Assembly (NCBI RefSeq): GCF_014250515.1 | Contig: NZ_CP060202.1 | Location: 3,407,001-3,471,000, forward strand | Direction of reading: 5' to 3' | From: Hymenobacter sediminicola | GTDB lineage: Bacteria; Bacteroidota; Bacteroidia; Cytophagales; Hymenobacteraceae | DNA: 64,000 nt | Part shown: positions 1 to 11,473 of the stretch, one piece after another | Layout: each line of letters starts with the position of its first letter | Position numbering within the stretch: the first letter of the stretch is position 1 | Notes under the pieces: model-generated | Seen by the model: the letters and a program-made list of their open reading frames with translations, nothing else | Databases searched by the model: none | What the model was told of the DNA's origin: nothing | Made by a program: the position numbers and the translations under genes

Positions 1-27
1 CTTTAACCCTCTTATTTATTTTCCCCA

Positions 28-504
28 ATGCCTAATCGTAACTTATTTGACACGGAGCTGAAAGCCGCCGACCAGGCTGCCGCCCTCCAGCATCTGCAGG
101 AGCTACAGAAGCTGCTGCCCTACCTGCGCACCATGCAGGAGGGCGACGCCAACAAGCTGCGCAAGATGCGCCTGCTCGATGCCGACCTCACCCGCAAAGC
201 CGTGGAGGCCGTGGAGCAGGTGCCCCAGATTCTGCCCGGCACCTTCGAGAAAGACGCCTACCTGCGCGACGGCCGGCTGCTGGTCGGCACCCAGGCCATA
301 TACCTGGCCGCCAAAGCCCTGACCCAGCAGCTGGAAGACACCATGCGCCTGCTCCACGACGAAACCGCCCAGCAAACCAGCGAAGTGTATGCCGCCGCCA
401 AGCAGGCCGCCAAAAAAGATGCGGCTTACCGGGCGCGCTTCGAGGAGATGGAGCGCCACTTCGCCAGCAGCAAAAGCAGCGCCTCGGCCGCCGCCAAAAG
501 CTAG
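28..504 (+). CDS. Hypothetical Ala/Gln-rich helical protein, 158 aa
   Basis: I do not recognise this protein. It is a soluble, strongly helical sequence of 158 residues with no signal peptide, no cysteine and no membrane segment. The first 75 residues are rich in Leu, Gln, Asp and Lys in a coiled-coil-like pattern, and the C-terminus ends in a low-complexity Lys/Ala/Ser tail. The ATG at 28 is the first in frame and gives a complete reading frame; the upstream region lies outside the window, so an operon partner on the left cannot be excluded. A 21-bp-periodic array begins shortly after its stop. The codon use matches the high-GC neighbours, so it is likely a real gene, but no function can be assigned. 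Confidence 0.7.
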   Translation: MPNRNLFDTELKAADQAAALQHLQELQKLLPYLRTMQEGDANKLRKMRLLDADLTRKAVEAVEQVPQILPGTFEKDAYLRDGRLLVGTQAIYLAAKALTQQLEDTMRLLHDETAQQTSEVYAAAKQAAKKDAAYRARFEEMERHFASSKSSASAAAKS

Positions 505-549
505 CCGCCCGGCCACCTGCCCGACCCTATTTTCCGCCGCCCCGGTGCC

Positions 550-830
550 CGCAGGTGCCGGGGCGGTGCTATGCGGTGCCAAACCGGCAGCCATAGGCAC
601 AGGCCCGGTGCCCGGTCCCACCGCATCGGTGCCTGTTCGCACCAGGGCGGCGGCTTCAGGCACCGGCACGGTGCAAATTCGTACCAACGCGGCGGCTTCA
701 GGTACCGGCGTGGCGCATATCCGCACTGCTTGGGAGCGAATCCGCCCCGACGCGGTGGTTTCAGGCACCGCCGTGGTGCGGATTCGCTCCGGCGTTTCGG
801 TGTCTGGGTGCTTCGTCGAGCAGAAAGCGT
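550..830. repeat. Degenerate GC-rich array with 21/42-bp period
   Basis: The stretch between the first gene and the small secreted gene is built from imperfect copies of a unit that includes GCGGCGGCTTCAGGCACCGG, spaced by about 42 bp with a 21-bp half-period. Because 21 is divisible by three, several frames stay open and translate into heptad or 14-residue repeats on both strands, which produces misleading ORFs. No start context, signal peptide or domain supports a protein here. Copies are best preserved at about 645-800 and decay on either side. A second array with the same period but a different sequence lies at 16661-16860. The function is unknown. Confidence 0.7.
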
Positions 831-968
831 GGTTCGTAGTATAGACGTCAGGGCTCACCGAAAAGCCCGGCGAAGCGGCCGAGGCGGTGGCTACATTTGT
901 GCACTTCCTCGCTGAAACGCTACGCTGGCAGCCCGGCCGGAAGCTCGCCTTCTACGCACCTATTGCAC

Positions 969-1154
969 ATGTTCCCTGCTATTTGCCGTCTGTTCTTAGT
1001 TCTTGTACTGCTGGCCGCCGGTACGCTGGTTTCGTTCGAGGCCACCGCCGCGCCTTTCCTGCGCCTGCCCATCCTGCGCAGCACGCCCAAGCACAAAATC
1101 GGTAAGCTGCACCGGCCGGTTTACCGCTCCTACCAAACCTACCGCCACTACTAG
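969..1154 (+). CDS. Small secreted basic peptide, 61 aa
   Basis: This is a short unknown gene. The ATG at 969 opens a typical Sec signal peptide: a hydrophobic stretch at residues 7-20 (LFLVLVLLAAGTL) followed by an Ala-rich cleavage region near residue 27. The remaining 34 or so residues are basic and rich in Arg, His and Tyr, ending in a Tyr/His-rich tail. An upstream in-frame ATG at 897 would bury the signal peptide and was not used. A strong hairpin terminator follows 25 bp after the stop. The compact, positively charged mature form suggests an exported or periplasmic peptide, but nothing identifies its role; it could also be spurious. Confidence 0.5.
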   Translation: MFPAICRLFLVLVLLAAGTLVSFEATAAPFLRLPILRSTPKHKIGKLHRPVYRSYQTYRHY

Positions 1155-1179
1155 CCCCAAGCGGCCAGAACTCAGTACC

Positions 1180-1234
1180 AACAGCAAGAGGAGCTTACCC
1201 GGCTACAATCGGGCAACCTCCTCTTGCTGTTTTC
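1180..1234. terminator. Rho-independent terminator between convergent genes
   Basis: Perfect 14-bp arms AACAGCAAGAGGAG (1180-1193) and CTCCTCTTGCTGTT (1218-1231) are followed by a short T run on the plus strand. The hairpin lies between the stop of the small secreted gene and the stop of the convergent phospholipase-like gene. Confidence 0.75.
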
Positions 1235-1252
1235 GGGCGGTGGCAGCCGGCT

Positions 1253-2521
1253 CTAGTTCACGTCCAGCGCCTGTAGCTGGGCTAGGGCTTCCAGGGTTTT
1301 GGCGCGGGTCTTTTCCTCAGCTTCGTCTTCTTCCTTCGGAGCTTGAGGAGCCGGCCCAAAGAAGGCCAGAATGTTCCGGCGAACCGGGGCCGTCAGCCCT
1401 TCAAACTTATTATCGGCCAGCTTGCGCAGCCACTCGCCGTAAGCCTTGTCCGTCAGGGCATACTCGCCTACCCGGGTAGGGCGGCCGGTATCAAAGTCGG
1501 TGTTGGGCAGCAGCTGCCTCGATATCATGGTCGTGTCGGTAGGCTCGGCCTCCACTTTACGGCAGTATTCGCGCATCACGTCCCGGAAGCTTTTCTTGAA
1601 CAGCTCCTGCGCCTCGGGCGTGGGCAGCTTGAAGGCAAACGGCTTTAGCGGTCCGATTTTGGGCAGCACCCGCACAAAATACGACAGCACCCGTGCCCCA
1701 GTGCCGGGCTTCTGGTAGTCGGTGCCATACTGCTTGCGGTATTCCCGCTCACTCTGGTCGTATACATACTCGCGCCGACGGGCCCGAGGGCTTAGCCGGC
1801 GAATGTCCTTTTTCTGCGACTGCCAGGCGGCCCGGCTGGCTATTGGGATGAGGCTACGCACGGCAAACCGGAACGAACTGATAGCCAGATCTACGTTGAA
1901 AACTACCTGCCCCAGCTCCAGCCCGTAAGTTTTCTTAAACGCCCGCTCCAGCACCGGTTTGCTTACCTGAAACCCAATGTAGCGTTGGTAATCGGCGGTG
2001 CGGTAGCGGCCGGCGGCCAGCTGCACTACATCGAAGGCAAATTCTAGTTGCGTGTGCTGAATGGGCGCTTCTTCGTAGGTAATTTCATTCCCGAATTTCT
2101 GCTTCAGGTCCGGATACACCGAAGGCATGGCGCGGTTAGTACCCTCCGGATGCCCGATAATATCGGCCGTGTAGTGCGCCAGCGCGCCCAGCGCAAAGGC
2201 ATACTCGTTGCGGTTGTGAGATTCATCCAGCATGTTGCGCACAAAGTCGCCGCTGCGCACATAGTGCGTCATGTTAGTAAACAACACCGAGCCAAAAGGG
2301 TAGAATCCCATGTCCTGCACGATAGAGCCGCCATAGGCATAGCTTTTGGCCTCGATGAGCTGCTCCTCGGTAGCGCCGGGGTAGCGTTTCTGAAGCATGG
2401 GCATCAGGCAGCGCGTCCAGGTAGAGTCGATATTGGCCTGGTGGGTAAGCACCGAGTACCCGGATGCGGAAGAGGGAGCCAGCACCAGCAGTGCCAGACT
2501 CCAGAATAACCATTTGAACAT
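1253..2521 (-). CDS. Zinc-dependent phospholipase C-like exported protein
   Basis: A 422-residue exported protein. The start chosen at 2521 (MFKWLFWSLALLVLAP) gives a clean signal peptide of about 22 residues; an upstream in-frame ATG at 2581 would add a charged leader. The mature N-terminus has a His in a YSVLTHQANID context, and near residue 110 there is a LAHYTADIIGHPEG segment with spaced His and Asp residues. These are the hallmarks of the zinc-dependent phospholipase C / S1-P1 nuclease fold, in which His and Asp side chains bind three zinc ions. The C-terminal 150 residues are charged and Glu/Lys-rich, longer than in the classical enzymes. The family match rests on motifs only and the substrate is unknown. 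It is monocistronic, convergent with the small secreted gene. Confidence 0.7.
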   Translation of the reverse strand: MFKWLFWSLALLVLAPSSASGYSVLTHQANIDSTWTRCLMPMLQKRYPGATEEQLIEAKSYAYGGSIVQDMGFYPFGSVLFTNMTHYVRSGDFVRNMLDESHNRNEYAFALGALAHYTADIIGHPEGTNRAMPSVYPDLKQKFGNEITYEEAPIQHTQLEFAFDVVQLAAGRYRTADYQRYIGFQVSKPVLERAFKKTYGLELGQVVFNVDLAISSFRFAVRSLIPIASRAAWQSQKKDIRRLSPRARRREYVYDQSEREYRKQYGTDYQKPGTGARVLSYFVRVLPKIGPLKPFAFKLPTPEAQELFKKSFRDVMREYCRKVEAEPTDTTMISRQLLPNTDFDTGRPTRVGEYALTDKAYGEWLRKLADNKFEGLTAPVRRNILAFFGPAPQAPKEEDEAEEKTRAKTLEALAQLQALDVN

Positions 2522-2710
2522 AAGAAACACCAGGGCCGCGGGGAGCCGGACAGAGTGGCCCGGCTCCGAAGAGCGTTGCATTTACGCGTCTCTGCGGCCG
2601 AGGTTGTATGGTAAAGCTGCGGCCCTGACGGCGTCGCTTTTTTGCGGGTAAGCGGGCATCTAAAGTCGGGATGTCAGGGCTTTTTTTAATCAACTCCTGC
2701 TCGACTGTCT

Positions 2711-2718
2711 TATCTTTG
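2711..2718 (+). promoter_or_regulatory. Candidate -7 box (TATCTTTG) of the metal efflux operon
   Basis: TATCTTTG fits the Bacteroidota -7 consensus TAnnTTTG and ends 5 bp before the ATG at 2724, which would give a nearly leaderless transcript. A TTG at the expected -33 spacing is not obvious, so support is partial. Confidence 0.4.
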
Positions 2719-2723
2719 GCGCG

Positions 2724-3137
2724 ATGAAATCTGCGCTGGCGTTTCTTCTGGGTTTGCTCATGCTGACCAGCAGCCTGATTCCGCAGAACGATCTGGCGGA
2801 GCTGGGCAAGCTGCCACAGTTGCTGCAGCACTACCGCTTCCATCATTCGGAAGCAGGCGGTAGCCTCTCGCTGCGCCAGTTTCTGGTCCTGCATTACGGG
2901 TCCGGCACCGCGCACTACCAGCACCAGCATTCCGCCCGCCACGACCAGGACCACCACGACCTGCCTTTGCGCTGCCACCACGACTGCGTGCTGGCGGCCT
3001 TTGTACTGCCCGCAGCGCGGCTGCTGGTGCAGGCCGGGCAGCGGATGAGCTGGCCCACAACGATATATAGCGCCGCAGTGCGTCCGCTGTATTCCTTCAG
3101 TTTCAGCACCTCGCTGCTGCAGCCGCCCCGAGTGTAG
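2724..3137 (+). CDS. His-rich small protein heading the metal efflux operon
   Basis: A 137-residue protein with an N-terminal signal or anchor segment (MKSALAFLLGLLMLTSSL) and a second hydrophobic segment at about residues 88-102. Between them lies a dense metal-ligand patch at roughly residues 63-87: about ten His plus Asp residues ending in a CHHDC motif. Small His-rich membrane proteins of this type are often found next to heavy-metal RND operons in Bacteroidota. I infer a periplasmic metal-binding or metal-delivery role for the pump downstream. It is co-oriented with the efflux genes but separated from the pump by 284 bp, so a separate promoter for the pump is possible. No named family could be assigned. 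Confidence 0.65.
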   Translation: MKSALAFLLGLLMLTSSLIPQNDLAELGKLPQLLQHYRFHHSEAGGSLSLRQFLVLHYGSGTAHYQHQHSARHDQDHHDLPLRCHHDCVLAAFVLPAARLLVQAGQRMSWPTTIYSAAVRPLYSFSFSTSLLQPPRV

Positions 3138-3421
3138 CTCCGTGGCCTTAGCGGGCGTAGTCTGCCCGCGTCACCTGTCTTTTTTCTGCCTTACGTCTAG
3201 GACGCACGCTGTGCCTTAGCCATTGGCTTGGCTACGCGCTTTTTGTGTTCGGTGCCATCGGTTGCGGCGCTGCACTGGTAGCAGCGGCAAGCCGCGCCAG
3301 ACCGGGCCCATCTATTTCCTTGTAGCCTGATCAGGCTCCCGTATTTCGTTCGGCTTTCCCGTTTTCTACTGGTTCGTTGCCGGATGTGGCCCCTGTTTCG
3401 GCTCACCTGAACTCTGCTTCT

Positions 3422-6541
<3,120 letters not shown>

Positions 6542-6621
6542 TTATGTAGCGCCCCGGCCCGGTGCCTTTGCTACTCATCTGCTGGCCGCAGTGCCGGCCC
6601 CTGCCCTTCTCTGATAAGACT

Positions 6622-7860
6622 ATGATACAGCGCCTGTTTCTACTTTTCTGGCTGCTTACGGGTGGAGCCGTCTACGCGCAGAATACGCTGCGCACGGTAG
6701 CGCCTCCCGCCGCTACTGCTCCACCGCTCACCCTCCCGCAGGCCCTCCAGACCGGCCTCGGACAAAGCCTCTTTCTGCAGAATGCTACGCTGGAAGTGGA
6801 ACGCCAGCGCGCCCTCAGCCGCACCGGCTACGACTTGCCCCGTACGGTGGTCGACTACCAATACGGTCAGATTTCGGGCTCCTTAGCCGACCAGAGCCTG
6901 AACGTAGTGCAGCAGACTGCCTTCCCAACTCTCTACGGTGCCCAGCGCAAACTGCTGGAGGGCCAAACCGCCACGGCCGAGCAGCGCGTACGGCTACAGC
7001 GCCGTGAGTTGACCCGTGCTATCCGAACCAGCTATTTTGAGTTGCTACTGCTACAGCGGCGCGCCGCCTTGCTCCGCCGCCAAGACAGCCTCTACCGCCG
7101 CGCTGCGCGTGCCGCCGAGGTGCGCTACCGCACCGGCGAAACCAATCGGCTGGAACAGGTTTCAGCGGCGGCCCGGTCGCAGGAGTTGCACAACCGTTTG
7201 CTCACGGTGCTTACCGAAGTGCAGGTGCGCCAGCAGCAACTGGGCCTGCTGCTGGGCACCTCCGGCTCAGTTCATGTTGATACCACCGCCAGCCTGCTGG
7301 CTTCGCTCACGCCAGCCGACACGGCTGGTATTTCGCCGGAAACCAATCCAACGCTTAGTGTATTGCAGCAGGAAGTGGCAGTAAGTGAGCAACAGACGCG
7401 GGTAGAGCAACTGCGCCGCCTTCCCGATCTGCGAGTGGGCTATTTTAATCAGACCATCAACAAGGAGCGCGGCTTTCAGGTGGCGCAGGCCGGTGTGGCG
7501 CTGCCGCTGCTGGGCGGCGCGCAACGCGGACGGATTCAGGCGGCAAAAGTGGCGGAACAGGCGGCTACTGCTCAACTCAGCTATGCCAACCTGCAGCTAA
7601 ATAGCCAGTTTAGTGGCCTGCGTCAGCAACTGACCCGGGCCCGCGCTTCTCTGAACTACTACCAGCAGACGGCACTGCCGCAGGCCCGGCTCATCCTCGA
7701 TGCAGCTAACAAAAGCTTCCGGGCTGGCGACATCGACTACGTGGAATTTGTGGTGAACACTCAGCCTGCCTGGGACCTGCAGACGGCTTACCTCGACCAG
7801 ATAACCCAGTACAATGCGCTTGTCATTTCGCTGCAAGCATTGGCCGGCACCGACAACTAG
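6622..7860 (+). CDS. TolC-family outer membrane factor of the metal efflux system
   Basis: Outer membrane channel component, 412 residues. The ATG at 6622 gives a signal peptide (MIQRLFLLFWLLTGGAVYAQ) cleaved near residue 20; the upstream in-frame ATG at 6562 would add a Cys/Pro-rich leader. The mature protein shows the two long Gln/Arg/Leu-rich coiled-coil repeats of the TolC fold, with ALQTGLGQSLFLQNATLEV at the start of the first repeat and a matching ARASLNYYQQTALPQARLIL in the second. It begins 80 bp after the pump gene and is followed 21 bp later by the adaptor gene, so the three are almost certainly one transcript. Assignment to CzcC-like function is by context. Confidence 0.9.
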   Translation: MIQRLFLLFWLLTGGAVYAQNTLRTVAPPAATAPPLTLPQALQTGLGQSLFLQNATLEVERQRALSRTGYDLPRTVVDYQYGQISGSLADQSLNVVQQTAFPTLYGAQRKLLEGQTATAEQRVRLQRRELTRAIRTSYFELLLLQRRAALLRRQDSLYRRAARAAEVRYRTGETNRLEQVSAAARSQELHNRLLTVLTEVQVRQQQLGLLLGTSGSVHVDTTASLLASLTPADTAGISPETNPTLSVLQQEVAVSEQQTRVEQLRRLPDLRVGYFNQTINKERGFQVAQAGVALPLLGGAQRGRIQAAKVAEQAATAQLSYANLQLNSQFSGLRQQLTRARASLNYYQQTALPQARLILDAANKSFRAGDIDYVEFVVNTQPAWDLQTAYLDQITQYNALVISLQALAGTDN

Positions 7861-7881
7861 TTCGTATTTTCTCCCTCAACG

Positions 7882-9048
7882 ATGTATATTCTTCGCTTTC
7901 TTTTCCCTGGTTTGGTGTTGTTGGCTAGCTGTCAGCCCCAGTCGGACGTGCCGGCTGAAACCACCGCTACACCAGCTAAGCCAGCCAATGCGGATGAAAT
8001 CAGTCTTTCGACGGAGCAGGTGCGGGCGGCAGGCATCAGCATTGGTGGGTTTGCGTGGCGCAATATGACCACCGCCGTGCAGGCCAACGGCACTATTGAC
8101 GTACCACCTCAGAACCGGGTAGACATTAGCGCGGTGATGGGCGGCTACGTGCAGGCCGTGCAGATACTGCCGGGCCAACGGGTGCCCAAGGGCGCTACCG
8201 TGGCCATTCTTCGCCACCCCGACTACCTTAAGCTGCAGCAGGAATACTTGCAGAGCCGGGCGCGCGTGGCATTTCTGCGGCAGGAGCTGGAGCGCCAGCA
8301 AACCCTCGATGCCGAAGACGTAGGTGCTAAGCGCAAGCTGCAGCAGGCCCAGGCCGACTATGCCACTGAGCAGGCCGCGCAACGCTCGTTGGCGGCGCAA
8401 GTCCAGATGCTGGGACTATCAGTGTCGAAACTCAATACGGGTACTATCTCCCCTACCGTAGCCCTGAAAACCCCACTGGGTGGCTACGTGACGGCTGTAA
8501 ACATGAATCCGGGCCAGTATGTGACCCCACAAGACGTACTGGTAGAAATCCTGGACCGCTCTGACCTGCATCTGGAGCTGAAAGTGTTTGAGCGGGATAT
8601 TGCCCGCGTAAAAGTGGGCCAGCGCATCCTGTTCACCATCCCCAACCGCCAGACCGGCGAGGAAATGGTGGCGCGCGTATTCCTAGTGGGCCGGGCATTT
8701 AGCCCCGAGGCGCGCACCGTGAGTGTACATGCCCATCTGGAGCCCAACCGCGAAGACCTGATTCCTGGCCAGTATGTGCGCGGCAGCATCCAAACGGAAG
8801 GTTCCCGCCAGCGTACCCTGCCCGAAGATGCTATTATTCAGGCCGGCGACATCAGCTATGTTTTTGCCCAGACCAGTACCGCTGGCCAGCCTGCTTTCCA
8901 CCGCTACAAAGTAAAAACTGGTCCTTCCGAAGATGGCACAGTGGCTGTCACGCTCCTAGAACCCGTGCCAGATACAGTACGAATGGTGCAGCATGGCGCC
9001 TATTTTCTGCAGGCCGAACTAACCAAAGGCTCCAGTGAAGAAGAATAG
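7882..9048 (+). CDS. RND periplasmic adaptor lipoprotein, CzcB-like
   Basis: Membrane fusion protein, 388 residues, linking the inner-membrane pump with the outer-membrane channel. The N-terminus MYILRFLFPGLVLLASC is a lipoprotein signal with Cys17 as the lipidated residue. It is followed by a barrel-sandwich half motif near GGYVQAVQILPGQRVPKGA, a coiled-coil hairpin at about residues 110-180, the second half motif at GGYVTAVNMNPGQYV, and a beta-barrel domain (DLHLELKVFERDIARVKVG). The C-terminal region is short and lacks the His-rich or CusF-like extension of some metal adaptors. It is the last gene of the efflux operon and is followed by a strong terminator. Confidence 0.9.
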   Translation: MYILRFLFPGLVLLASCQPQSDVPAETTATPAKPANADEISLSTEQVRAAGISIGGFAWRNMTTAVQANGTIDVPPQNRVDISAVMGGYVQAVQILPGQRVPKGATVAILRHPDYLKLQQEYLQSRARVAFLRQELERQQTLDAEDVGAKRKLQQAQADYATEQAAQRSLAAQVQMLGLSVSKLNTGTISPTVALKTPLGGYVTAVNMNPGQYVTPQDVLVEILDRSDLHLELKVFERDIARVKVGQRILFTIPNRQTGEEMVARVFLVGRAFSPEARTVSVHAHLEPNREDLIPGQYVRGSIQTEGSRQRTLPEDAIIQAGDISYVFAQTSTAGQPAFHRYKVKTGPSEDGTVAVTLLEPVPDTVRMVQHGAYFLQAELTKGSSEEE

Positions 9049-9060
9049 ACCCACCTAATG

Positions 9061-9109
9061 ACCACAAAAAAGGGCGGTGAGACTTAGTCTCACCGCCCTT
9101 TTTTGTGGT
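9061..9109. terminator. Strong bidirectional terminator after the efflux operon
   Basis: Perfect arms ACCACAAAAAAGGGCGGTGA and its complement enclose a tiny loop, with an A run on the left and a T run on the right. It sits between the convergent efflux operon and T9SS cargo gene and can end transcription from both sides. Confidence 0.9.
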
Positions 9110-9130
9110 TGCAACCTGCTCAGCAGATGG

Positions 9131-10834
9131 CTATTCCAGCACTACCTTGCGGGCAATCAGGATGTCACCGACCTGCACGCGCAGGGTGTAGATGCCTTTG
9201 GCCAGATTCTTAACCGATAGCGGCTGCTCTACTGTGCCGCCACGCAGGCTCACCTGCTGCGTTAGCACCGTCTGGCCGAGGCCGTTGAGCAGCGTGGCAT
9301 GAGCCGTGGAGGTAGTAGCACCAGCAATGTGCAACGTGAGCTGGCCAGTTGAGCTAGGGTTCGGGAACACCGACACGTCGCCGGTTGGCAATTCGCCTTT
9401 CACTGCCAGCGCGCCTTGGCCTGCCTGCAACGTAAATGGCCCCTGCGTATCGCTGGAGCCGAAGCCCGAGACTGACACATAATAGGTAGCACCAGCCGTA
9501 AGTCCGGTAACGACAAGCGTTCCGGCAGCTGTGTTAGGACCAGCACTGCCCTTGCAAGTAACCTGCGTGAAAGGCCCGTTGCAGGTAGCAGCCGAGAACA
9601 GGCGCACCTGGCCAGCCGGGCCGCCGGCCGCTACAATAGTGAGGGCAGTAGAGCCGCTAGCAGGCATTTGCACCCGGAACCAAACATCTTTGGGATTGGC
9701 AGCAGTTGTGCAGCCAGGGTTCGAATAACCGTTGGGCAGCGTTGCGGAAGCGCCCAGGTTAGTAGAGGAAGTAGTTTGGAAAGCGCCACCGGTACCCAGC
9801 GTCAGAGTAGTGGCGTTGCAGGGCTCATCATTGACGGAGGGTGGCAACAGGGTCGTGAACGTTGCGGATATCGGAGCCGAGCTCTGTCCGCCGCTGCAGT
9901 TGCTTACCACAGACACCCGGTATTGCATCAAGCCTTGCAGGCCGGTCAGCTGCAACGGTGAGCCGGCACCAGTTACAGTCACAGGAGTTCCTGTGGTAGG
10001 TGTGGCAACAGCCGTGTAGCTGGTCACGCCTGTTACACCCGTAAACGTGACAGAAGCTGTGCTGCTGGTAACGTTGTCTACTATCAGGTTACTGATGCGG
10101 GTGCAGTTGGTGGCCTGAAACGCGTACACCTGGCCCGTAGCCGGAGCCGTGGCCAACGACGTAGTTTCTAGCGTGGAGCTGGCCGTGGGTGAAGCGCTGG
10201 TATTGTTCAATGACAAGAATGAGATAGGGCTGCCTGCTCCCGACAAGCCAATGGAGGCAGAAGCCGAGTTAGGCGTGCCACTCTCCCGACGATACACAAA
10301 CTCCACACGGTTGGTGGTTTCGTAGAGCTTCACCTGAAACGAGACGACCGGCGCAGTGGCACTGTAGTTCCATTCCCAGTTCAGCCACTCGAAGGTGAAC
10401 ACGCGGTTCGGGGCCGTGCCCGTCGTCTGGTACTTAGCGGCACTACCGGTTCCTTCACCGGCCAGGTCGTCCCAGAGGGGCGCTACCAGCGGGCGGATAG
10501 CGGCAGCAGCGGCGTCCAGGTCGTTGGTCAGGCTGCTGGAGGCGGCACTGTTGAACGAGAGAAAGCCGTTGGAGCTGGCGTACACGTTGGTGTAGGGCAC
10601 ACCATCGAAGGCGAACGAAAAGCCGATGGGAATAGCGCCCGATATGGCATCGTCGTCCTGCACCGCTGTTGCTACCGTAGCTGTAGCTGGCAGCGGAGTG
10701 AACGTGCCTTGGGAAGCTGAAAATATGTAGGTATCTACCTGCGCCTGTGCCGTACTGACAGCGCAACTCATTCCGGCCACAATGGCTAAGGCGGTATGCC
10801 AGACGCGACGTGCTAACTGTAAACGTTTAAGCAT
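9131..10834 (-). CDS. Large secreted T9SS cargo protein with Fn3-like domain
   Basis: A 567-residue exported protein. The start at 10834 (MLKRLQLARRVWHTALAIVAG) gives a signal peptide ending in AQA near residue 32. Residues 35-240 form a beta-rich lectin-like module with the aromatic pattern AGEGTGSAAKYQTTG...FTFEWLNWEWNYS. A fibronectin type III-like domain follows (about 250-335), then a second beta module with cysteines. The last 75 residues are a type A sorting domain: VSVFPNPSSTGQLTLHIAG, LNGLGQTV and a terminal LAKGIYTLRV segment. Such a domain directs export by the type IX secretion system and attachment to or release from the cell surface. A good promoter lies 87 bp upstream. The molecular role is unknown; adhesion or ligand binding is plausible. 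Confidence 0.85.
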   Translation of the reverse strand: MLKRLQLARRVWHTALAIVAGMSCAVSTAQAQVDTYIFSASQGTFTPLPATATVATAVQDDDAISGAIPIGFSFAFDGVPYTNVYASSNGFLSFNSAASSSLTNDLDAAAAAIRPLVAPLWDDLAGEGTGSAAKYQTTGTAPNRVFTFEWLNWEWNYSATAPVVSFQVKLYETTNRVEFVYRRESGTPNSASASIGLSGAGSPISFLSLNNTSASPTASSTLETTSLATAPATGQVYAFQATNCTRISNLIVDNVTSSTASVTFTGVTGVTSYTAVATPTTGTPVTVTGAGSPLQLTGLQGLMQYRVSVVSNCSGGQSSAPISATFTTLLPPSVNDEPCNATTLTLGTGGAFQTTSSTNLGASATLPNGYSNPGCTTAANPKDVWFRVQMPASGSTALTIVAAGGPAGQVRLFSAATCNGPFTQVTCKGSAGPNTAAGTLVVTGLTAGATYYVSVSGFGSSDTQGPFTLQAGQGALAVKGELPTGDVSVFPNPSSTGQLTLHIAGATTSTAHATLLNGLGQTVLTQQVSLRGGTVEQPLSVKNLAKGIYTLRVQVGDILIARKVVLE

Positions 10835-10920
10835 GTGAAATTGGGTTGAGGAGGAAAAAAGGAATACTTTCCGGCTGAGCGCTTCACGCAACTGGCGAAG
10901 CCTGGTGTGGCAGCCAGCTG

Positions 10921-10950
10921 GAAAGATAAGCGTAGCCAGCGGCAATACAA
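10921..10950 (-). promoter_or_regulatory. Bacteroidota-type promoter of the T9SS cargo gene
   Basis: Read on the minus strand: TTG (10948-10950), a 19-bp spacer, then TATCTTTC (10921-10928), one mismatch from the TAnnTTTG -7 consensus. It would give a leader of about 80 nt before the ATG at 10834. Confidence 0.6.
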
Positions 10951-11053
10951 GTCTCCCTCGTCATTTCCCTACAGCTTTCGGCCTAATCCATACCCCTGAT
11001 TGTCAAATACATGCTTCCACTGCACACCCATTGATAGCGCATACACAGGAAAC

Positions 11054-11084
11054 AAAAAAGCCCCGCCGGATAGGCAGGGCTTTT
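11054..11084 (-). terminator. Terminator of the tRNA-Ser pair
   Basis: On the minus strand AAAAGCCCTGCC, a 4-nt loop and GGCGGGGCTTTTTTG form a hairpin (one G-T pair) with a T run, 24 bp after the 3' end of the second tRNA gene. It ends the tRNA transcript. Confidence 0.75.
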
Positions 11085-11107
11085 CAGTTGATGACAACCT
11101 CATCTCG

Positions 11108-11192
11108 CAGAGGAGGAGGGATTCGAACCCCCGGAGGTTTAACCCTCAACGGTTTTCAAGACCGCCGCAATCGACCACTCTGCCACTCCTCT
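11108..11192 (-). tRNA. tRNA-Ser (anticodon UGA)
   Basis: An 85-nt class II tRNA with a perfect 7-bp acceptor stem (AGAGGAG/CTCCTCT), discriminator G, anticodon loop CTTGAAA (anticodon TGA, reads UCA codons), a long variable arm and a T loop TTCGAAT. The 3' CCA is not encoded. It lies 61 bp downstream of a second tRNA-Ser and probably shares its promoter. Confidence 0.95.
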
Positions 11193-11253
11193 GAGTGTAT
11201 AAGGGCGCTATGCGGTTATCATCAAAAGAGCTTCCACGCTTTGGAAACTGTGG

Positions 11254-11340
11254 CAGAGAGGGGGGGATTCGAACCCCCGATACCCTTGCAGGTATAACGG
11301 ATTTCGAATCCGTCGCATTCGACCACTCTGCCACCTCTCT
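11254..11340 (-). tRNA. tRNA-Ser (anticodon CGA)
   Basis: An 87-nt class II tRNA with acceptor stem AGAGAGG/CCTCTCT, discriminator G, anticodon loop TTCGAAA (anticodon CGA, reads UCG codons), long variable arm and T loop TTCGAAT. CCA is not encoded. It is the promoter-proximal member of the pair. Confidence 0.95.
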
Positions 11341-11368
11341 AGGGTCCAAACTGAGTGGTTTGGGACGA

Positions 11369-11399
11369 CAAAAGTAGCAGCACGCGCCACTTGCCGCAA
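11369..11399 (-). promoter_or_regulatory. Promoter of the tRNA-Ser pair
   Basis: Read on the minus strand: TTG (11397-11399), 20-bp spacer, TACTTTTG (11369-11376), an exact match to TTG-N19/20-TAnnTTTG. The predicted start lies about 20 nt upstream of the tRNA-Ser(CGA) 5' end. Confidence 0.7.
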
Positions 11400-11473
11400 C
11401 TTTTACTTCTACATTTTTCCCGGCGCGACTGTCTTTTACGGTTTATAGCTCTCTGTGAGCTGATTATCAGCAG

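Noticed and set aside
103-858. Long minus-strand ORF across the first gene and the repeat array
   Set aside because: It overlaps the plus-strand 158-residue gene almost entirely, and its open frame comes from GC-rich codon shadow and the 21-bp periodicity; no signal peptide or domain.
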